This document shows, one piece after another, positions 22,942 to 35,994 of a DNA stretch of 64,000 bases (its first letter is position 1; every line of letters starts with the position of its first letter). A model generated the notes under the pieces. It was not told the DNA's origin. It searched no databases and worked only from the letters and a program-made list of their open reading frames with translations. The position numbers and the translations under genes are program-made. This stretch comes from Pristionchus mayeri (taxonomy: Eukaryota > Nematoda > Chromadorea > Rhabditida > Neodiplogasteridae): positions 49,965,257 through 50,029,256 of the forward strand of contig BTRK01000006.1 of assembly GCA_036245805.1 (NCBI GenBank). Direction: 5' to 3'.

Positions 22942-24796
22942 GGCGTTTCTAAATGATTTAATCCAGATCCCACCCCTATTTAAGCTGCTTTTCCGTGACC
23001 GAACTCCGATTCGCACTAGAGTGCCAAAGTCGAATATCTTCGTTCTGACATTCTCTAGGCCGGGCAATCGCTTAGAGAGTGCATGAAATGATGAGACCGT
23101 GGTATAGTTTCTCAAACTCCGCTTCGCACCCATGTGTTCTGTATGCACAGGTCTCCAGAAGGCCGAACGGGGGAAGTGGGGGCAGCGTTTGAGAGAGATC
23201 TATCTTTCATCCCTATTTGCATTGCTGGGGAACAACGAAGTATATTCGAGTTTCGATTGGATCGACGGACATCCGCATACACTCGAATGATAGTTCTTCC
23301 AATTGCAATATCAACGACAACAATGTAAGAATCAGTTTATTCTGGATCAAGCTGAGCGCTGATAGGCAGTGGAGGCGGTGCGTTTGGAGGAGTAGGGCGG
23401 AATGATATTTCGAGTAGAACGGCGAAACTAGCTCAAAGGTCGCGTGACAACTCGGAAACGGATTGTGTGCGTGCCCTGCTCCATGGGTGACTTCCCGCGC
23501 TCTCACGTGGGCTATCCGTTTTAGGCCTGTTCTAAAGCTTCAGAATGGAGCTCCAACAACAACTTTTTGGGATCACCCGAGGTTGTCTCAAGGACAGAGA
23601 GGGGGCAATGAAGAGATGAATTGCTGAAATCGATTTGGCAATGGTAGGATTGGGAGATGTGGATGGAGATCTAAGAGAATGAAGAAGCTGGAGGAGAGAC
23701 TACGGAAGGTTGAGGAGGGAATCGATTGATGAACGAAAGAATCATGTATGGAGCGTTCTGACTTTTTCCTACCCCTCTCGATTTCCATATCTATTCATCC
23801 CCGTCTCTAATTAGCTTCCAGGTTACAAGTACCATCTGATCACCATTTATGAGCGCACCATTGTGTCAGGAGGGGGAGGGCAAGTAGCAAGAAACTATTG
23901 TATCTCGCTGAGAGATCCTACCTCTCGGCCTTAGCAATTCCCCTTGCTATTACTGTCTTATGTCTCCTCCTTACTCATTCATTCTCTCGGCTCTCGCTCG
24001 ACACTTCCAGTCGACATACTCTAGGTTTGGCATCTCGCCCTTCATCACATATCAGCTTTACCTATAGGTTTCCGAAGAACGATGTGCATCTCGAGTACTC
24101 CAAACGCCGTCAAGGGTATTTTCCTATATTTTCTGATCTGTGCAATGAATTATAGGTGATCTTGGTACAGAAGACTATGCCTTTTTGAGTTACCTACTGT
24201 ACTCCTTGCCTACCGTAATTACTTCCAATTCAGCCTCAGTCGGTACCATGCAACTCATCGTGAACGTGTCTACTGGTAGCGCCGTTGCCGCTCCCGTGAT
24301 GACGACGATTGCAGGAATCGAATGGTACCATATCTGACTGCGTTCTACCGCCAAACATGGTGTGAACACTATTCACAGTGACTCTTCAATTTTTTTCACG
24401 ATCTTGCGAGAAAAAACTACACCACAGAATTGCGCCCCTAACGAAAGGGGCACGGAGAGTCGGGGAGAGTTACATCAGGTCAGCCCGACATTGAGATGGC
24501 TCTTATCCCCATCAAAATGTATATTTGTTTTTTTTGCTATATGCTTTTCACGATAGCTTTAATACAAATTAGATTGGACTTGTACTGATATGTATTGCGC
24601 GCACTAGACTAGGGGAGGAAGTGTAGTTATCACTCGATGGAATTAGCGAGACTAGCTGTTGCCTAGTTGTTTGTCCACTACTGCCAGCCGACCAAAACTG
24701 AGCATAGGGAGGTTGTGATCGGTGTAACACAATTAGGCTTCGGGAAATTGAACATTAATGATTGTAGATGGTAGGTCAATCTCTAGGTGCGCATAA

Positions 24797-25066
24797 CGAT
24801 AGGCACCATCGCTCTGCGAAATCTGCATTTAAAACAGTTCATTTTAAGCTATGTTCTGAGTAGTCAAGACTCGAGTCTCCTCTCTTCCTCTCCCCTCATT
24901 TTCCTATGCCACCGTACTCTCGCCAAATGCAGACATGAAATGGAAGCGGTGTCGTAAGGAAATAATGGGGGGGGGAGGAGAGGAGATGCGAGTCATGACA
25001 CCTCAGGACACAGCTCAATATGAACTGTTTTAAATGCATATTTCGCAGATCGATGGTACCTATCGA
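24797..25066. mobile_element. Foldback element, about 270 bp
   Basis: The left arm (CGATAGGCACCATCGCTCTG, then CGAAATCTGCATTTAAAACA) is the imperfect reverse complement of the right arm, which ends TTTCGCAGATCGATGGTACC then TATCG. The arms are roughly 100-120 bases and include a C/T-rich stretch pairing with the A/G-rich stretch around 24967-24990, which contains a G9 run. No coding content. Confidence 0.75.
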
Positions 25067-26236
25067 GATTAGGGATGGCGAATGAAGGAAAAATGGAAGA
25101 ATGAAGAGAGCAATTTTCCCTCCCTCTCATTTCCCCTTCATGAAGGATGACCCGGTCGGTCTGATCCTTCATGCAGAAATGGTTTCACAAAAAGGAATGC
25201 AAAACAAGATAGGGCTGATATTTTTCTTTGAAATTTTAACAGGGGGATCGGTAGACCCTATGGTCCACCTTTGCCAAAGAGCGTCGTTGGGGCTAATCAT
25301 TAAGGGTGTCTAGCCCTATAAATTGTCGCACCGTAATAATTATTGTCAGTAACATCAGCGGGGTTTAGAGTTCGGACGATGTTTTTAACTATCTTTTCGA
25401 CATAATTATCATGTATCTTACCTGTGGGAGTATTCTGAGTTATTTCCAGAAACGGATAGATTATTCACAAATTTCAACCAGTCAGATCCGGGAGCTCACA
25501 AACCACTTTGACTTATCTCCCCATGCCATTTTAACGATCTAATGGGCATTCTGTATCATTTGAATCATTGTAATATGCATTCGTATGCTTCAGGTTCAGC
25601 AATGTTAGTGCGATCTTTCTGATCCATCTCTTGTCATTGGATGCTTTGTCTGAAGAGCTGTAAGGATGGAAATGAGCCAAAAAAGAGGGTCACCTCGTGT
25701 TTTTTTCGAACAGGAGAGTTCCAAATAAGATATAAAAAAACAAACAATCTAACCATATTCTTATTGCGGTTAAAATTAAAGATGTTGGAATAGTGCAAAA
25801 ACGAACTATTGCAGGCCCCTCAACCACTGAAAGCGGAAAAGTATTGCTAGGCACTGCATTACTAGACTTCTGAATCAACCACTTTGTCTCTTAATTCTCA
25901 AACCAGGCTTTATGAGCAAAAACAATTGGCCTATGCACTGATCTAGAAGCGATTTTTAACCCGCGCCCTCCTTCCAACTACAAAAAAATGAACCGCGTTT
26001 TTATGCCAGCGGATGGTTTATATGGGTATTATGCATGGCATTATGCAAATACAGCATTTTCGTTGAATTAGGAACGATTTCCCGAGTCATCCTTCATGAA
26101 GGAAAAGCAATCCTTCATGCAGGATTGACCGCCCTCCAATCTCTTCAATGAAGAATGATACCGTTCAGCTCGCCCGTTGAAGGGAGAATGAACGGTTCAT
26201 TTTCCCTCCTTCATTCGCCATCCCTAATCGAGATGA
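25062..26236. mobile_element. Element of about 1.2 kb with long inverted ends
   Basis: The left end ATCGAGATTAGGGATGGCGA then ATGAAGGA is the reverse complement of the right end TCCTTCATTCGCCATCCCTA then ATCGAGAT. Inner blocks also pair: TTCATGAAGGATGA at 25137-25150 with TCATCCTTCATGAAGGA at 26087-26103, and ATCCTTCATGCAG on both sides. The interior shows no transposase, so it is non-autonomous or gutted. It overlaps by a few bases with the foldback on its left. Confidence 0.7.
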
Positions 26237-26345
26237 GAATACAGCCAACAAAAAAATAACACTTTGAAGGGGTTAAAATCCTTCTCAAAGTCGGGGCGAC
26301 TTGATGTCTCTCCGACTCTCCGCGTCCCTTTCGTTAGTCGTTAGA

Positions 26346-26359
26346 GGGGGGGGGGGGGG
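26346..26359. repeat. Poly-G tract (14 G)
   Basis: Uninterrupted G14 directly beside the right arm of the outer inverted repeat and 80-90 bases 5' of the first seen MATH-BTB exon. Confidence 0.95.
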
Positions 26360-26437
26360 TCTTTGCGGTACTGTACGATTTCGAAAGAAAGACTTCGAAA
26401 GAAAAAACATAAATCGTTTAGGGAGCTGACTGCGAAG

Positions 26438-28867
26438 AGAGGTTAACATTTCGGAGGATTCTGACGGCTCATCCGATGAAGAATCGGGGGACTGGCTCAT
26501 CGCGGAAATTTTTTCTTGCCTCAAGGATAATGTCGCGTGCTCGACGATGCTCACCTTCAGCCTGCGTAGGCAGAATCGCAAGAGCTACACGCTTCCGGTC
26601 AGTGATTATTATTATTATTATTGTCATTGTTATTAATATTATTAACATCATTATTATTATTATTATTCTGTCCATATCCACGATGCCCTATTACTTACAG
26701 AGTATTTCAAACAATTTCGACAACCTCAGCGGATTATCGTGTGAGCAGAAAGTTATTGACTGGGATAAGCTGGTCAATCCGAAAAATGTGAGAAATTTCG
26801 TCATTTTTAACTTGAAAAGCCTAACTATGCGCGAATTTCCTTAGTGAAATTGAGATGATTCTGAAAATATTTATTCCAAATATCAGGACTACATCGTCGA
26901 TGGAAAGATCACACTCGAGGTGCGCATCGAAATGCTGGCGAAGTCTGCCAGGTGCATTTTGGTGTTGGTAGCTACCCGCACCTAACTCTCCTCACGTCGA
27001 TCGGCTCTATGTGCCGAATTTAACTATTACAGTAAATTAAGTATTATCTTAGAGATAATTCGTAAGAAATCGAACCACAAACATAATGTGAAATGGTCTC
27101 AGATCGGTGTTGTCGGTCGACTTCACTACGCCCTCGCCAATCTCCAACTGCATCCTCAACGTCGACGGCAAGAAGCTCTACGTTAACAAGGAGGTCAGAT
27201 AAATTCTCGCGCATCCCCGCTAAACATCACAATACACAATTGAATCCTACTAATGTGGTAAATTGACGATGTTACTGGCATTAAAATATGCATAGTCTAA
27301 GATGTGCTTCAATGCTGATATGATGGCTATCAGAGATCAAAGAACAAGAGTATAGGAGTGCTGTAGATTCTGGCTGCCAGTTCTGCCTACTTTATGGCTC
27401 TCTTCTTCCGGGAATTCAGAGAGAAGAATGACGGAGAAGTGACACTCGAGGATGTGAAACTTAAGGTTAGCGAGGGGAATCTTGAAAATTATGATGTACA
27501 CTTTCTGACCGTGGTATGATCGACAATTCTTAAGGCAATTGTCTGGTCGTAAAAAGTAATTAATAAGCACTGATACACGATCTTACACAAGTACAAAAAG
27601 CTGAACGAGAGTGAATGAAAGGGGGCGAATGGGCAATCGCTTTCATGGAGAATCTGCTAAATCATTCGTGCTCGATTGGAAAATTTTAGTAAACGAAAGT
27701 GCAGCCATTTGAAAGGCCAAACAAATCCGCATTCATATTCGTATCTTTTAGACATTCATTCAACTCCTCGAGCTGATCTACACTGAAATCAAAGGTAAAT
27801 TTTTTAAACTTGAATTTTGAGTTATGGAGAGCTGAAAGCATTGCAGATCGGAAAATTGAAAATTTGTCGATCAAAATAATACAATTAAATAAATAAATAA
27901 ACTTTACAGACTCGATTATCGAGGCTGTGCTGCTACTTGCCGATCGATTCCTCGTCCTGGTGAGATGATTGTATAGTTTAGTACAATATTAACAACTAGC
28001 ATATTAACAAGTTATACATTTCGTGTTGTTAGGCACTCGATTGTTTTAAACGTTTTAATGAGAAATTTAAAGAAAAAAGAAAAATACACAATACAGCCGG
28101 TGCTCGCGCGCCTCGAGGATCACCTGATTCGATCTGACGACTTCTCGCTGGCGAAGAAGATCAAATTCGCGGATAATTACAGACTGCACAAACTCATGGT
28201 TCGTCGACTTCGTAGTCAATCAAGGCCAGCGTTGTCTGAACTTGTGTGCATAACATTAGCATTAGGTCGGATGACAACTATACATGCCGTCTTTAGTATA
28301 TCAAAGGCGGCAATAGTTCTCATCCGACCTAGCGCAATATTTTGAATTACAAATAGATTTGTCAGTAGTTGCGACAACCTTTCTAAAAAAGTACCTTGCC
28401 AGTGATAAGAGGATGCGATATGTCGCATACTTGATAAATGCATGCTTAAGGTGCACGTTATGGGCGAGATCGGCTGCTGTCATACGGTCGTCAAGCTGAC
28501 GGTGAGGGGACAGTCCTTCCTTTTCATCTGGCACTATGTCGAGAAGTATGACGTCGTGTCGCCTTTGATATATAGAAGGCGGTATGACGTCATAGTTCCC
28601 ATCCGATCCAGTGCCACAAATCGAATATAGTATTTACCATCTTTTTCATGTTTCTTATTTGTAGTTTTTACAATAAAGTTGAATACATTAAATATTTTTC
28701 TCCAGAAGACGAAGGAGTACAACGTGCTCTCGGACGCGACGAAGGTGCTGCTGCTGCAGATGCTCGTAGGATTCATCGAGCAGTTCGATTACGAGTCGGA
28801 TGACGATGATGACAGTGGTCAGTCGTCAGACGAGGCAGATGAGAGTGAGAACGAAATGGGATATTAG
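26438..28867 (+). CDS. MATH-BTB (BATH) protein, 5' end not found
   Basis: Ten exons with matching phases: about 26438-26597, 26701-26787, 26887-26951, 27103-27193, 27367-27465, 27752-27794, 27910-27959, 28097-28198, 28451-28501 and 28706-28867. The N-terminal part is a MATH domain: DWLIAEIFSCLKDN, then FDNLSG with KVIDWDKLVNPKN, then YIVDGKITLEVRIE. The BTB domain follows: SNCILNVDGKKLYVNKE, ILAASSAYFMALFFREF, TLEDVK, FIQLLELIYTE, then SIIEAVLLLADRF. The end (KKIKFADNYRLHKLM to KTKEYNVLSDATKVLLLQML) is the usual BATH C-terminus, finishing in an Asp/Ser/Glu-rich acidic tail. BATH proteins act as substrate adaptors for cullin-3 ubiquitin ligases: MATH binds substrate, BTB binds cullin. The start exon is unclear: the frame opens after a TGA at 26427 and has no ATG, so at least one upstream exon is missing. 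Introns 8 and 9 each contain a family A MITE. Confidence 0.87.
28259..28334. mobile_element. MITE, family A
   Basis: In BATH intron 8. The ends GCATTAGGTCGGATGACAAC and GTTCTCATCCGACCTAGCGC pair, and the centre has TATATCAAAGGCGG. Confidence 0.85.
28531..28616. mobile_element. MITE, family A
   Basis: In the last BATH intron. Left end GCACTATGTCGAGAAGTATG, right end GTTCCCATCCGATCCAGTGC, with GACGTC and GACGTCAT blocks on the two sides and an A/T-rich centre. More diverged than the copy in the previous intron. Confidence 0.75.
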
Positions 28868-29044
28868 AAATGATGAGATACATATAAGTCGCCGTGACAT
28901 ATTATGATTTACATTAATATATCATTTAAAAAATAAGCAATGAGATTTTTGCCTGAATCGTTCCATTTTGTTAATTTTGTTTGTTACTCGCGTTTTTAGA
29001 TTTGTGCGATGTACAGTGATCCGAACAAGTTAATCCGTTATTGA

Positions 29045-31436
29045 TCAAATTCGTCTAAAATTCGTTTCTTTCAGTTCATAAAATGTGCTGTTGATCGCCT
29101 TTTTAAATCTTTTTTTCGATGTCAATCTCAATGAACAATAAATAAGTTTATTCATGTTGCTGAGAGCTGAGGGGCAGTGAGGCAGGCGTGGAGGCGGTAC
29201 GTTCGGATGAGGACTGCTGGGCGAATGAGGTTTCAATTTGTCGAGGTTGATCGGCAGAGACTGAGGGATCGGCTGGAGATCCCAGATGTAGAGATGGAGA
29301 GTTGGAGAGACCGTAGCAGAAGGAGGAGGGAATGTCTTGAAAGTGTAATTTGAATAATATTCAAATAACTGAAACTGACTGTTGGGATTCTGCAGTTTGA
29401 AGAGGTGCTTGATTCCTTCCCGGAGTTCTCGATTTAGTGAGAGGATGAGGAGGCTGAAACGTCGTGTTGGGGAGCTACGGGAAACGCAGTATTCTGGCAA
29501 AAGTAACTAGTTGTTCGATACACAAAACCAAAAATCCTGGTGATTTCGGCGTGAACGAATGGGTTCTTCATGTTCAACTATACGTTTCGATATTTAGCAA
29601 AGCCTCTATCAATGAACCACTAACCCATCGCCGCAATGACATATGCACCATATGACGTCGGTTAGGAAGAAGCGCATCCACTTATTAGTCGTCAACGTCG
29701 CCAGGTAGAAGTAAGTCACCAGCTCCGTTACATACAGAACGCCTTGCAGGCAGACCTCAACACAGTTGGAGGTTGTCCTATGATATACGTGGTGTGGGTA
29801 ACGGAATTGCAACTATGTAATTTCATTGGGAGTTGTATCATTTCAAAATTAGAGATTTTATAAAATATAAATAAACTATCCAGAAGTTGGAAGAAAGGGC
29901 TGGACCCAAATTCAACACTGCTTGGGTTCCGATTATAAAAAATATACACATATTTTTTTATACTACACTGTTTCGCGGATCAGGGCGGTCTTGCACAAAA
30001 CATCAATTTGCGCACCTGCCAAAAGAATATAGAATCCAGCTTTCGTTTCCTCGCCTGTCCAGCGGTATCCAGAGCCGGAAAATATGAAATCGATAAAATG
30101 AGAGATCAGGAATACTTACTTCGTTAATGGGAGCGATCTTAGCATATCGATAAACTCGCCAGAGTGTGAGAATATCGAGTATGGAGAATGTAACTGCTAT
30201 TGAGATATAGGTAGGGAAGTGGATGTTACTGAATTTGTGAACGATGACAAGAATGGTGGCGGTGTAATGCTCGTATCTTACAAGGCTATCATCGAGCATA
30301 GCGGACTCGGCGAATAGTTCCATGCCCAGGCGGGTAAATCGAAGTGCATGTAGCAATCGACTGAGATCATAATCTTCACATGGATTTCAACGCAACTCAC
30401 AATACGGAACAAGTAGAAATACACTAGTTGGAATGACTGCCAGAGTCCAAGTTAAAGCCGCCAAGTAGATCGCGTTGCGGCGACTGCAAAATGTGTACAG
30501 ATTCTCGTCTTTCCTTGTTACCTGAATACCCTCGAGTACCATGTCGGCATATAGATTGAGGTGAAGCGATTGAAGGAGGTGCATACGTGAGAATATCCGC
30601 AAACCTAAATCAAAGATACCCTGGGGAATGTTCTAGCTATGGCTTCACAAGAACTCATTATTCAGTGCGATCTCACTCAGATTGGACTGGAGAGAAAGGA
30701 GAATGATGAGACGAATTTCGAAATTTTCTTAGTATAACCTGGTAACAGATGACTACTGCGTGCCCGATTCGACGCATGACGTGCGGCTCTTTGAGGAAAG
30801 CGAAATCTCTGGAAACGAGTAGACATCCTATTGTGAATGCGTTTCCTATTCACTGAACTCTGTGCTCGAAGATGGAAAACGTCACTTGAAGGAACTAAGC
30901 TAAGCTTTTACTAACATGAACCTTAGCTTTTGATTGAAATATCGTCTCTTACAGTGTCAGAAGCGGGACGACGTAGAATGCGAAGATGGCCTGCTGGCCG
31001 CAGTCTGCTATTGCCTGGCCTAAACTTACGACGGTTTACCATTTGCATCTCTCTCTTGTTGGAAACTTTGAAATTTAAAAAAAAATATACTGAATGCGAG
31101 CACTCCGAAGGAATTTGCCATGGATGGTGCGGAGCGAATTAGCAGAATCACGAGGAGGTTTGAGAAGAACCCAAGCAGGGTTATCTGAAACAGTAAATGC
31201 ATGATTGAAAATGCGAGTAGACGTACTGCTTAACTGTGGGTTTACGGTTCTACTGATTGTAGTAAAAATAGACGAAATTTGGATAATCGTGTCATCATTC
31301 TAAGCCTTACGGGCCGTCGAGCGGTGAGAATGAATTGGAAAGAGAAATGGAAAAATGCTCAGAGACTTACTGTTAGAATTACAGCAGCCGCGATGCGATT
31401 TTCATGTACAGAAACTTCGCCGGAGCTGTAATTCAT
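29045..31436 (-). CDS. Srx-like seven-transmembrane chemoreceptor
   Basis: Eleven minus-strand exons with consistent phases: 31436-31371, 31184-31091, 31019-30953, 30808-30739, 30604-30522, 30483-30401, 30360-30282, 30228-30120, 30054-30016, 29755-29625 and 29453-29045; 409 residues. TM1 is AAAVILT joined to ITLLGFFSNLLVILL; TM3 ends CTSFNRFTSIYMPTWYSRVF, the N-R-F plus P-x-x-Y pattern of Srx receptors; the second extracellular loop is DCYMHFDLPAWAWNYSPSPL; TM5 is TYISIAVTFSILDILTLW; TM6 starts KRKLDSIFFWQ then VCLQGVLYVTELVTYFYLA; TM7 contains CICHCGDGLLILSLNRELRE. Srx proteins are nematode chemosensory candidates, usually in sensory cilia. The C-terminal tail of about 120 residues after TM7 is longer than usual for the family and Pro/Ser-rich. 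Intron 5 is only 38 nt (30484-30521) and intron 7 is 53 nt. I see no disabling change. Confidence 0.88.
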
Positions 31437-34329
31437 TCCAGACGTAGGCTCGAGCAGGTAGTAAAGAGGGCAGTGATGAGAAGACTAACAACAGTTAGTC
31501 TACTCAACCAGAGGACATCTCGTCTCCAGGGAGATACATCAACTGCTCCTAGAATATACTACTCAATGAATGGAAGGTGCGCGAGAGATTAGCCGAGCGT
31601 GGAGAATGAATAACGCGGATTGAGTTCATGGTGTTTACTCTACTAGCCTCTACTACAATTTCCAAGGTGTCGAGGAAGCGATAGCTGGAATGAGGATTGC
31701 ATTGCATTGCCGCTTTTTAGAGAGTTTGTATTCACGCCAGGTCGAATACATTTTCAAGTATCGTCATTGTCAGAACATTATTTAGGGGATAAAATCTCAA
31801 TTTATTACCCACGGAATATCGGGAGTTGTTGAGGTGTGAGTAATGGATCATGAGACTTCATGTTGTTTACGTACGATGGAAGATGGAGAGATCTAAATAG
31901 GGCATCATAGATCATCAAGCAGCGGTGGGCTTGGAAGATACTTATGTGTACATTGTGAGCAGTCGAAATTATGAGAAAATGGTCTCGCGATCAAATGATT
32001 GGAGAAGAATAATTAAAAACGTGCATTAGTGCAATATTGCACGGTCAGTAGTGCTAATTGGTCATTTTGAACGAGATACTCGAGATAATTCTTCCTCTCA
32101 TTCTTCGTTCGCAGATACCTGCGGTGTCGGGCAGTATCGGATTTCGAACTCTAGTGCACAGGGTTAGGTGTACCTTTTTTTCAAGGAAATGATTGAAATG
32201 CCAGTGCTTCGAAATTCGAATCATACCATTCTCAATCCGGAACTAAGTACAACTCATTCTCTAATTTCAATGGAAATAATTCCAAGTGTATTTGGTTCCT
32301 TCTAAGTAAAGGAGAAGACTTCAAATTGGAAATCCTGCAATAAACTTACGAAGATATCTCTCATCGCAAGTTTCTCTCATGGCGGATATAAATAGAAATT
32401 CTGCTAATTTTCTCTCGTGGCCTGAGCGTTAGCCAGCCGTGCTAATATGCGCACTAGTTTGAAATTTGTGCGTATTAATCTATTCATATCCACCCCTCTT
32501 GTCACTAGACTTTCAGAAATGACTATCTATCTCCTGGGCCTGCCTTAGAGCGCGCGGAATGAAGAAACGGTGAATTTCGAATTCTCACACCCGCCCCTCT
32601 CGTCATGTAAGAATGGAAAGGGTAACGCTATACACTATCATCCCACTCACTAGACGAGGTTAGTGTGCAATCGAGCGTGCGTGGAACAACCATGCATCAC
32701 GCTCAATTGAAAATGCACCGAGGAATTTTTTTTCGAACTTTTTTTTGGTTGTTTTGGAACCTATGAACCCATGAGGATATGAACGTTATGTTTGTGATAC
32801 TAATGAGAAGGCAATTATAATTCAGACATCACAGATATCCATTAATTATGCTCTGATTTCGAAAATCCAGTCACTGTATTCATTTCATGCACAATTGCGA
32901 TGGGTTGGGTTGCGGTGTGAACGGAATGACGAGATCGATGTAGCGTTTATCGAAGTCTGTATACGGTTTTTCGTATCGTACTTTCTTTGCGAGTCTTTGA
33001 CATCGCAACGAAATCGCAACGAGCAAGACTGCTAATTTTATTGTCTGCAATACTCTCAGGCACTGTACTCATCACTAAATTGTATGCTTCAACAAACTCA
33101 GACCGCTCCTTGGTTCTTTCGCAGCCACCAACATCTTACTGGCATTTTGTCTGAGAAAGCAAGTGCCTGGTAAGATATCTGAAATGTCAGATAAGAGATG
33201 CGCGATACTGTGAATCGGATATGCATTGCTCATATTCAACGATTTCTTTTATCCTATTTTATTCAGAGCCAAAATTTTCCCCCACTATGTTGCCCTCCAG
33301 CAGACCTTAATGCCTGACATCATGAAAAATCTGTGCTCTATTCGATTACGATTTGTCTTACACGGCTTCTGTAGCTGCAGTAGTTGCTTCGTGTGCCGAG
33401 GGCCCGCGTCGTGAGGAATGTTATTGGCGGCGGATCGTATTTCGCCGCTGCGGGGACACTCGATCAGTTATTTCCCCCCCTCCTTCTCCGTGCAGAATCC
33501 ACTTGAGCGAGTCGCGAGCCGCAGTCGTTCCCCCTTTGTCTACCAAAGTTCAAATTCGGGTCGCTTTTGTGCAGAAAATTCGCAGTAGGTCGTTGCGGCG
33601 CTCTGCAAGAGTTGTATCTCTCCATTTTCATACTCCATAGAACAGTTTATCGGTGCTAGAGTTTCACAAACATATTGTCTATCAATCTCTGCTCGGTCTC
33701 TCGATTGTGCTCATTCTGACTTCGTTAGAGCAGGCTATCTGCTCATTTGCCTGTTGTCGCGCGCGCTCGACTACACGCACATGCGCCTTCCGGCTTCACC
33801 CGGTCTACTTGGCCGATTTTGCGTCGCCAGTTCCCAACTTAGCTGTGCTTGAAATTACTCGATCACTCATTTCGCAATGCTCTATCGCTTTCTCTGACTG
33901 ATGATTGGAAATGAGAGTTCGAGAAGTTTTTTGCACAGCTCAGGTCTTGGCCTACTACCAAAATCAGATTCAGATTTTTTTCTATTCTGGGTCGACAAGC
34001 GATTGGCGCGCTGTTCGTCTCGTATTTTCTCCGCGCATCATCCACCCGGAGGCTCGTCCCCTTCTTGTCGTTGGTGCCAGTTCCCAACTAGAGTTAGCAT
34101 AACAGTGCTATGCTTCTCCCTCCATTGTTTAGTGATTGTGGTGGTCTCTCCATTCCATGCACTATATATAGATATGTCTCCACTGGACCGGTGGGGAGGG
34201 GAGCAGAATATAAATACGACTGTCCAAATTTGGAACTCTAGCTGACAGCAACTACACGCCTACACGCACTTCCGCTTCCCGGTCTTGGACCCTCATCCCA
34301 ACAAACAACTACCCAACTATCCATTCAAC

Positions 34330-34423
34330 GAGTAATCGTCTGACTCTATCCTGTTTGCATGATCTCTCGCTTTTTCTAACCTGTGAGAGAGTGTACAAAT
34401 TGATTAGAGTCAGACTCCTGTCA
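34330..34423. mobile_element. Hairpin element, family B
   Basis: Ends GAGTAATCGTCTGACTCTAT and AGAGTCAGACTCCTGTC pair imperfectly, and the inner GATCTCTCGC pairs with GTGAGAGAGTG. Same family as the cleaner copy at 59519-59611. No clear target duplication remains. Confidence 0.7.
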
Positions 34424-35210
34424 ACCCATATATTATTTAAACCTCTGTACAGGTAACTAACCAAGTGCCCAGCTCGTGTTAGAATACCGATGTCACTCTC
34501 CTCTTTGAATGCGCTCTATCACCACACGACGGATCTGAAGGGACTATAGATGACTCGACGAATGCCCAAAGTTAGAACTCCAACCCACACAGTAGATTTC
34601 TGCCCGATTAGCAGCACTCATTTGGCTTCATCTTATCGAATCTGAGCAATTTTCGCTTTACACAGGAAATGCATTACAAAGCGGAGTCGCCCCGTGCATG
34701 CCGATTCATTCGAGCAGCAAACGCAGAACGCGGACGTGCTCTTTTGCGCTCGCTTTTGTCAAAAGTTCCCCTCCATCTGCTATTCTGCAAAGTGCGAAAT
34801 TCGTGTAATCGTCTCCTTTTGTACAGTCAGCCGTAGCAATTAGTCGTCGAGGAGCGCTGCAAGAGCTCTTTCAATCGGTTGAGTGGTGAGAGAGTGGAGA
34901 GAATGAATAGAACTTGTATCCTCTCAAGAATTTTTACTATTCTGCACATACCTGACTCTGTCCCATTTAGCATTGTTCTTATTCATTCCTGCACTCACTA
35001 ATCATCTCGTCAAGCCTCTCTCGAACACCCCCATCGCATCATCTTGTCACATATTTCCTCCAGCTGCCAATCTGTCCCTCTCCCTTTCATCATTCCGGCT
35101 GGTTGCCTTCTCTAACTCGGGCCTCGGTTTCCGACAGCGTCCATCAACATTCGCGCTTTGCCACTGCCCTTGCCGACTCGGACTCGTGAGAACCGTCGCA
35201 GTTGTGTATG

Positions 35211-35354
<144 letters not shown>

Positions 35355-35978
35355 CATCGACTGCTTATCTATCCCATAGATAGACAGGCCGATGAATGCA
35401 TCTATAATCAGCCACTCATTCAGATGTGAGCTAGATATCCCCACACATCCCCTGACCAACTCGCCATTTTTATCTCCTCCCACGTTTTTTTGCAACTATC
35501 CCTATGTCTGTAATCACATTTTTGCCTCACTTTGTTCTGGGGGCGAGGAAACTAATTTCGTCCGTTCCCGCTCATGGATTTCGGATGGGGATAACGAAGC
35601 GCGTGCAGGAAAAGGGAGCTGGAGCCGCGGAATGACGTGCTATTTCGGGTCCTTGCAATGTTGCAAGAGAGCAAGATGGGCCCGGTCATTTGTCAGCCGC
35701 CGTTGTCGTCGAGAGGGGGCCGCATCAGATGCCCCGATGCATTTATTGCGTAGAGTCTGCTGACAGATGTGCCTTTAGATGCCTCTTTTTGCTACTTGCG
35801 CGCTTCTTTAAGAGGGAAGGCAGCAAACTACTTGGGGTGTAATGAATGGAGGGCTGAGCGTCGGCTGATGTCATGTCAGGCACGACTCACAGATCATCAC
35901 GCTGAAACATAACCTGCAGTAAGATGAGAGAGGACGTGATTGAGGGAATGATGCCTGAGTGACCCCCGGTTTGTTTCT

Positions 35979-35994
35979 CCCCCCCCCCCCCCCC
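35979..35994. repeat. Poly-C tract (16 C)
   Basis: The longest homopolymer in the window, on the + strand. It lies in intergenic DNA. Confidence 0.95.

Larger units (their letters stand above)
24436..26345. repeat. Outer pair of inverted arms enclosing the foldbacks
   Basis: CCCTAACGAAAGGGGCACGG then AGAGTCGG at about 24437-24465 matches in reverse complement the stretch GTCGGGGCGACTTGATGTCT to CTTTCGTTAG at about 26291-26340. The arms are about 60 bases and diverged. The right arm abuts the G14 tract at 26346. Confidence 0.65.
22942..26437. other. Intergenic region with nested inverted repeats
   Basis: From 22942 to 24430 I see no gene. From 24436 to 26350 the DNA is a set of nested inverted repeats described separately. 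The segment 25200-26080 between the inner arms has no recognisable transposase frame. Confidence 0.6.

Noticed and set aside
26285..26581. Minus-strand frame opposite the first MATH-BTB exon
   Set aside because: A mirror of the coding strand: the plus-strand translation matches the MATH domain and continues in phase through nine further exons.
33226..33414. Short frame after a TTATTCAG that could be a receptor exon
   Set aside because: No phase-compatible partner apart from a weak candidate at 33129-33168, and no family resemblance in its own sequence.
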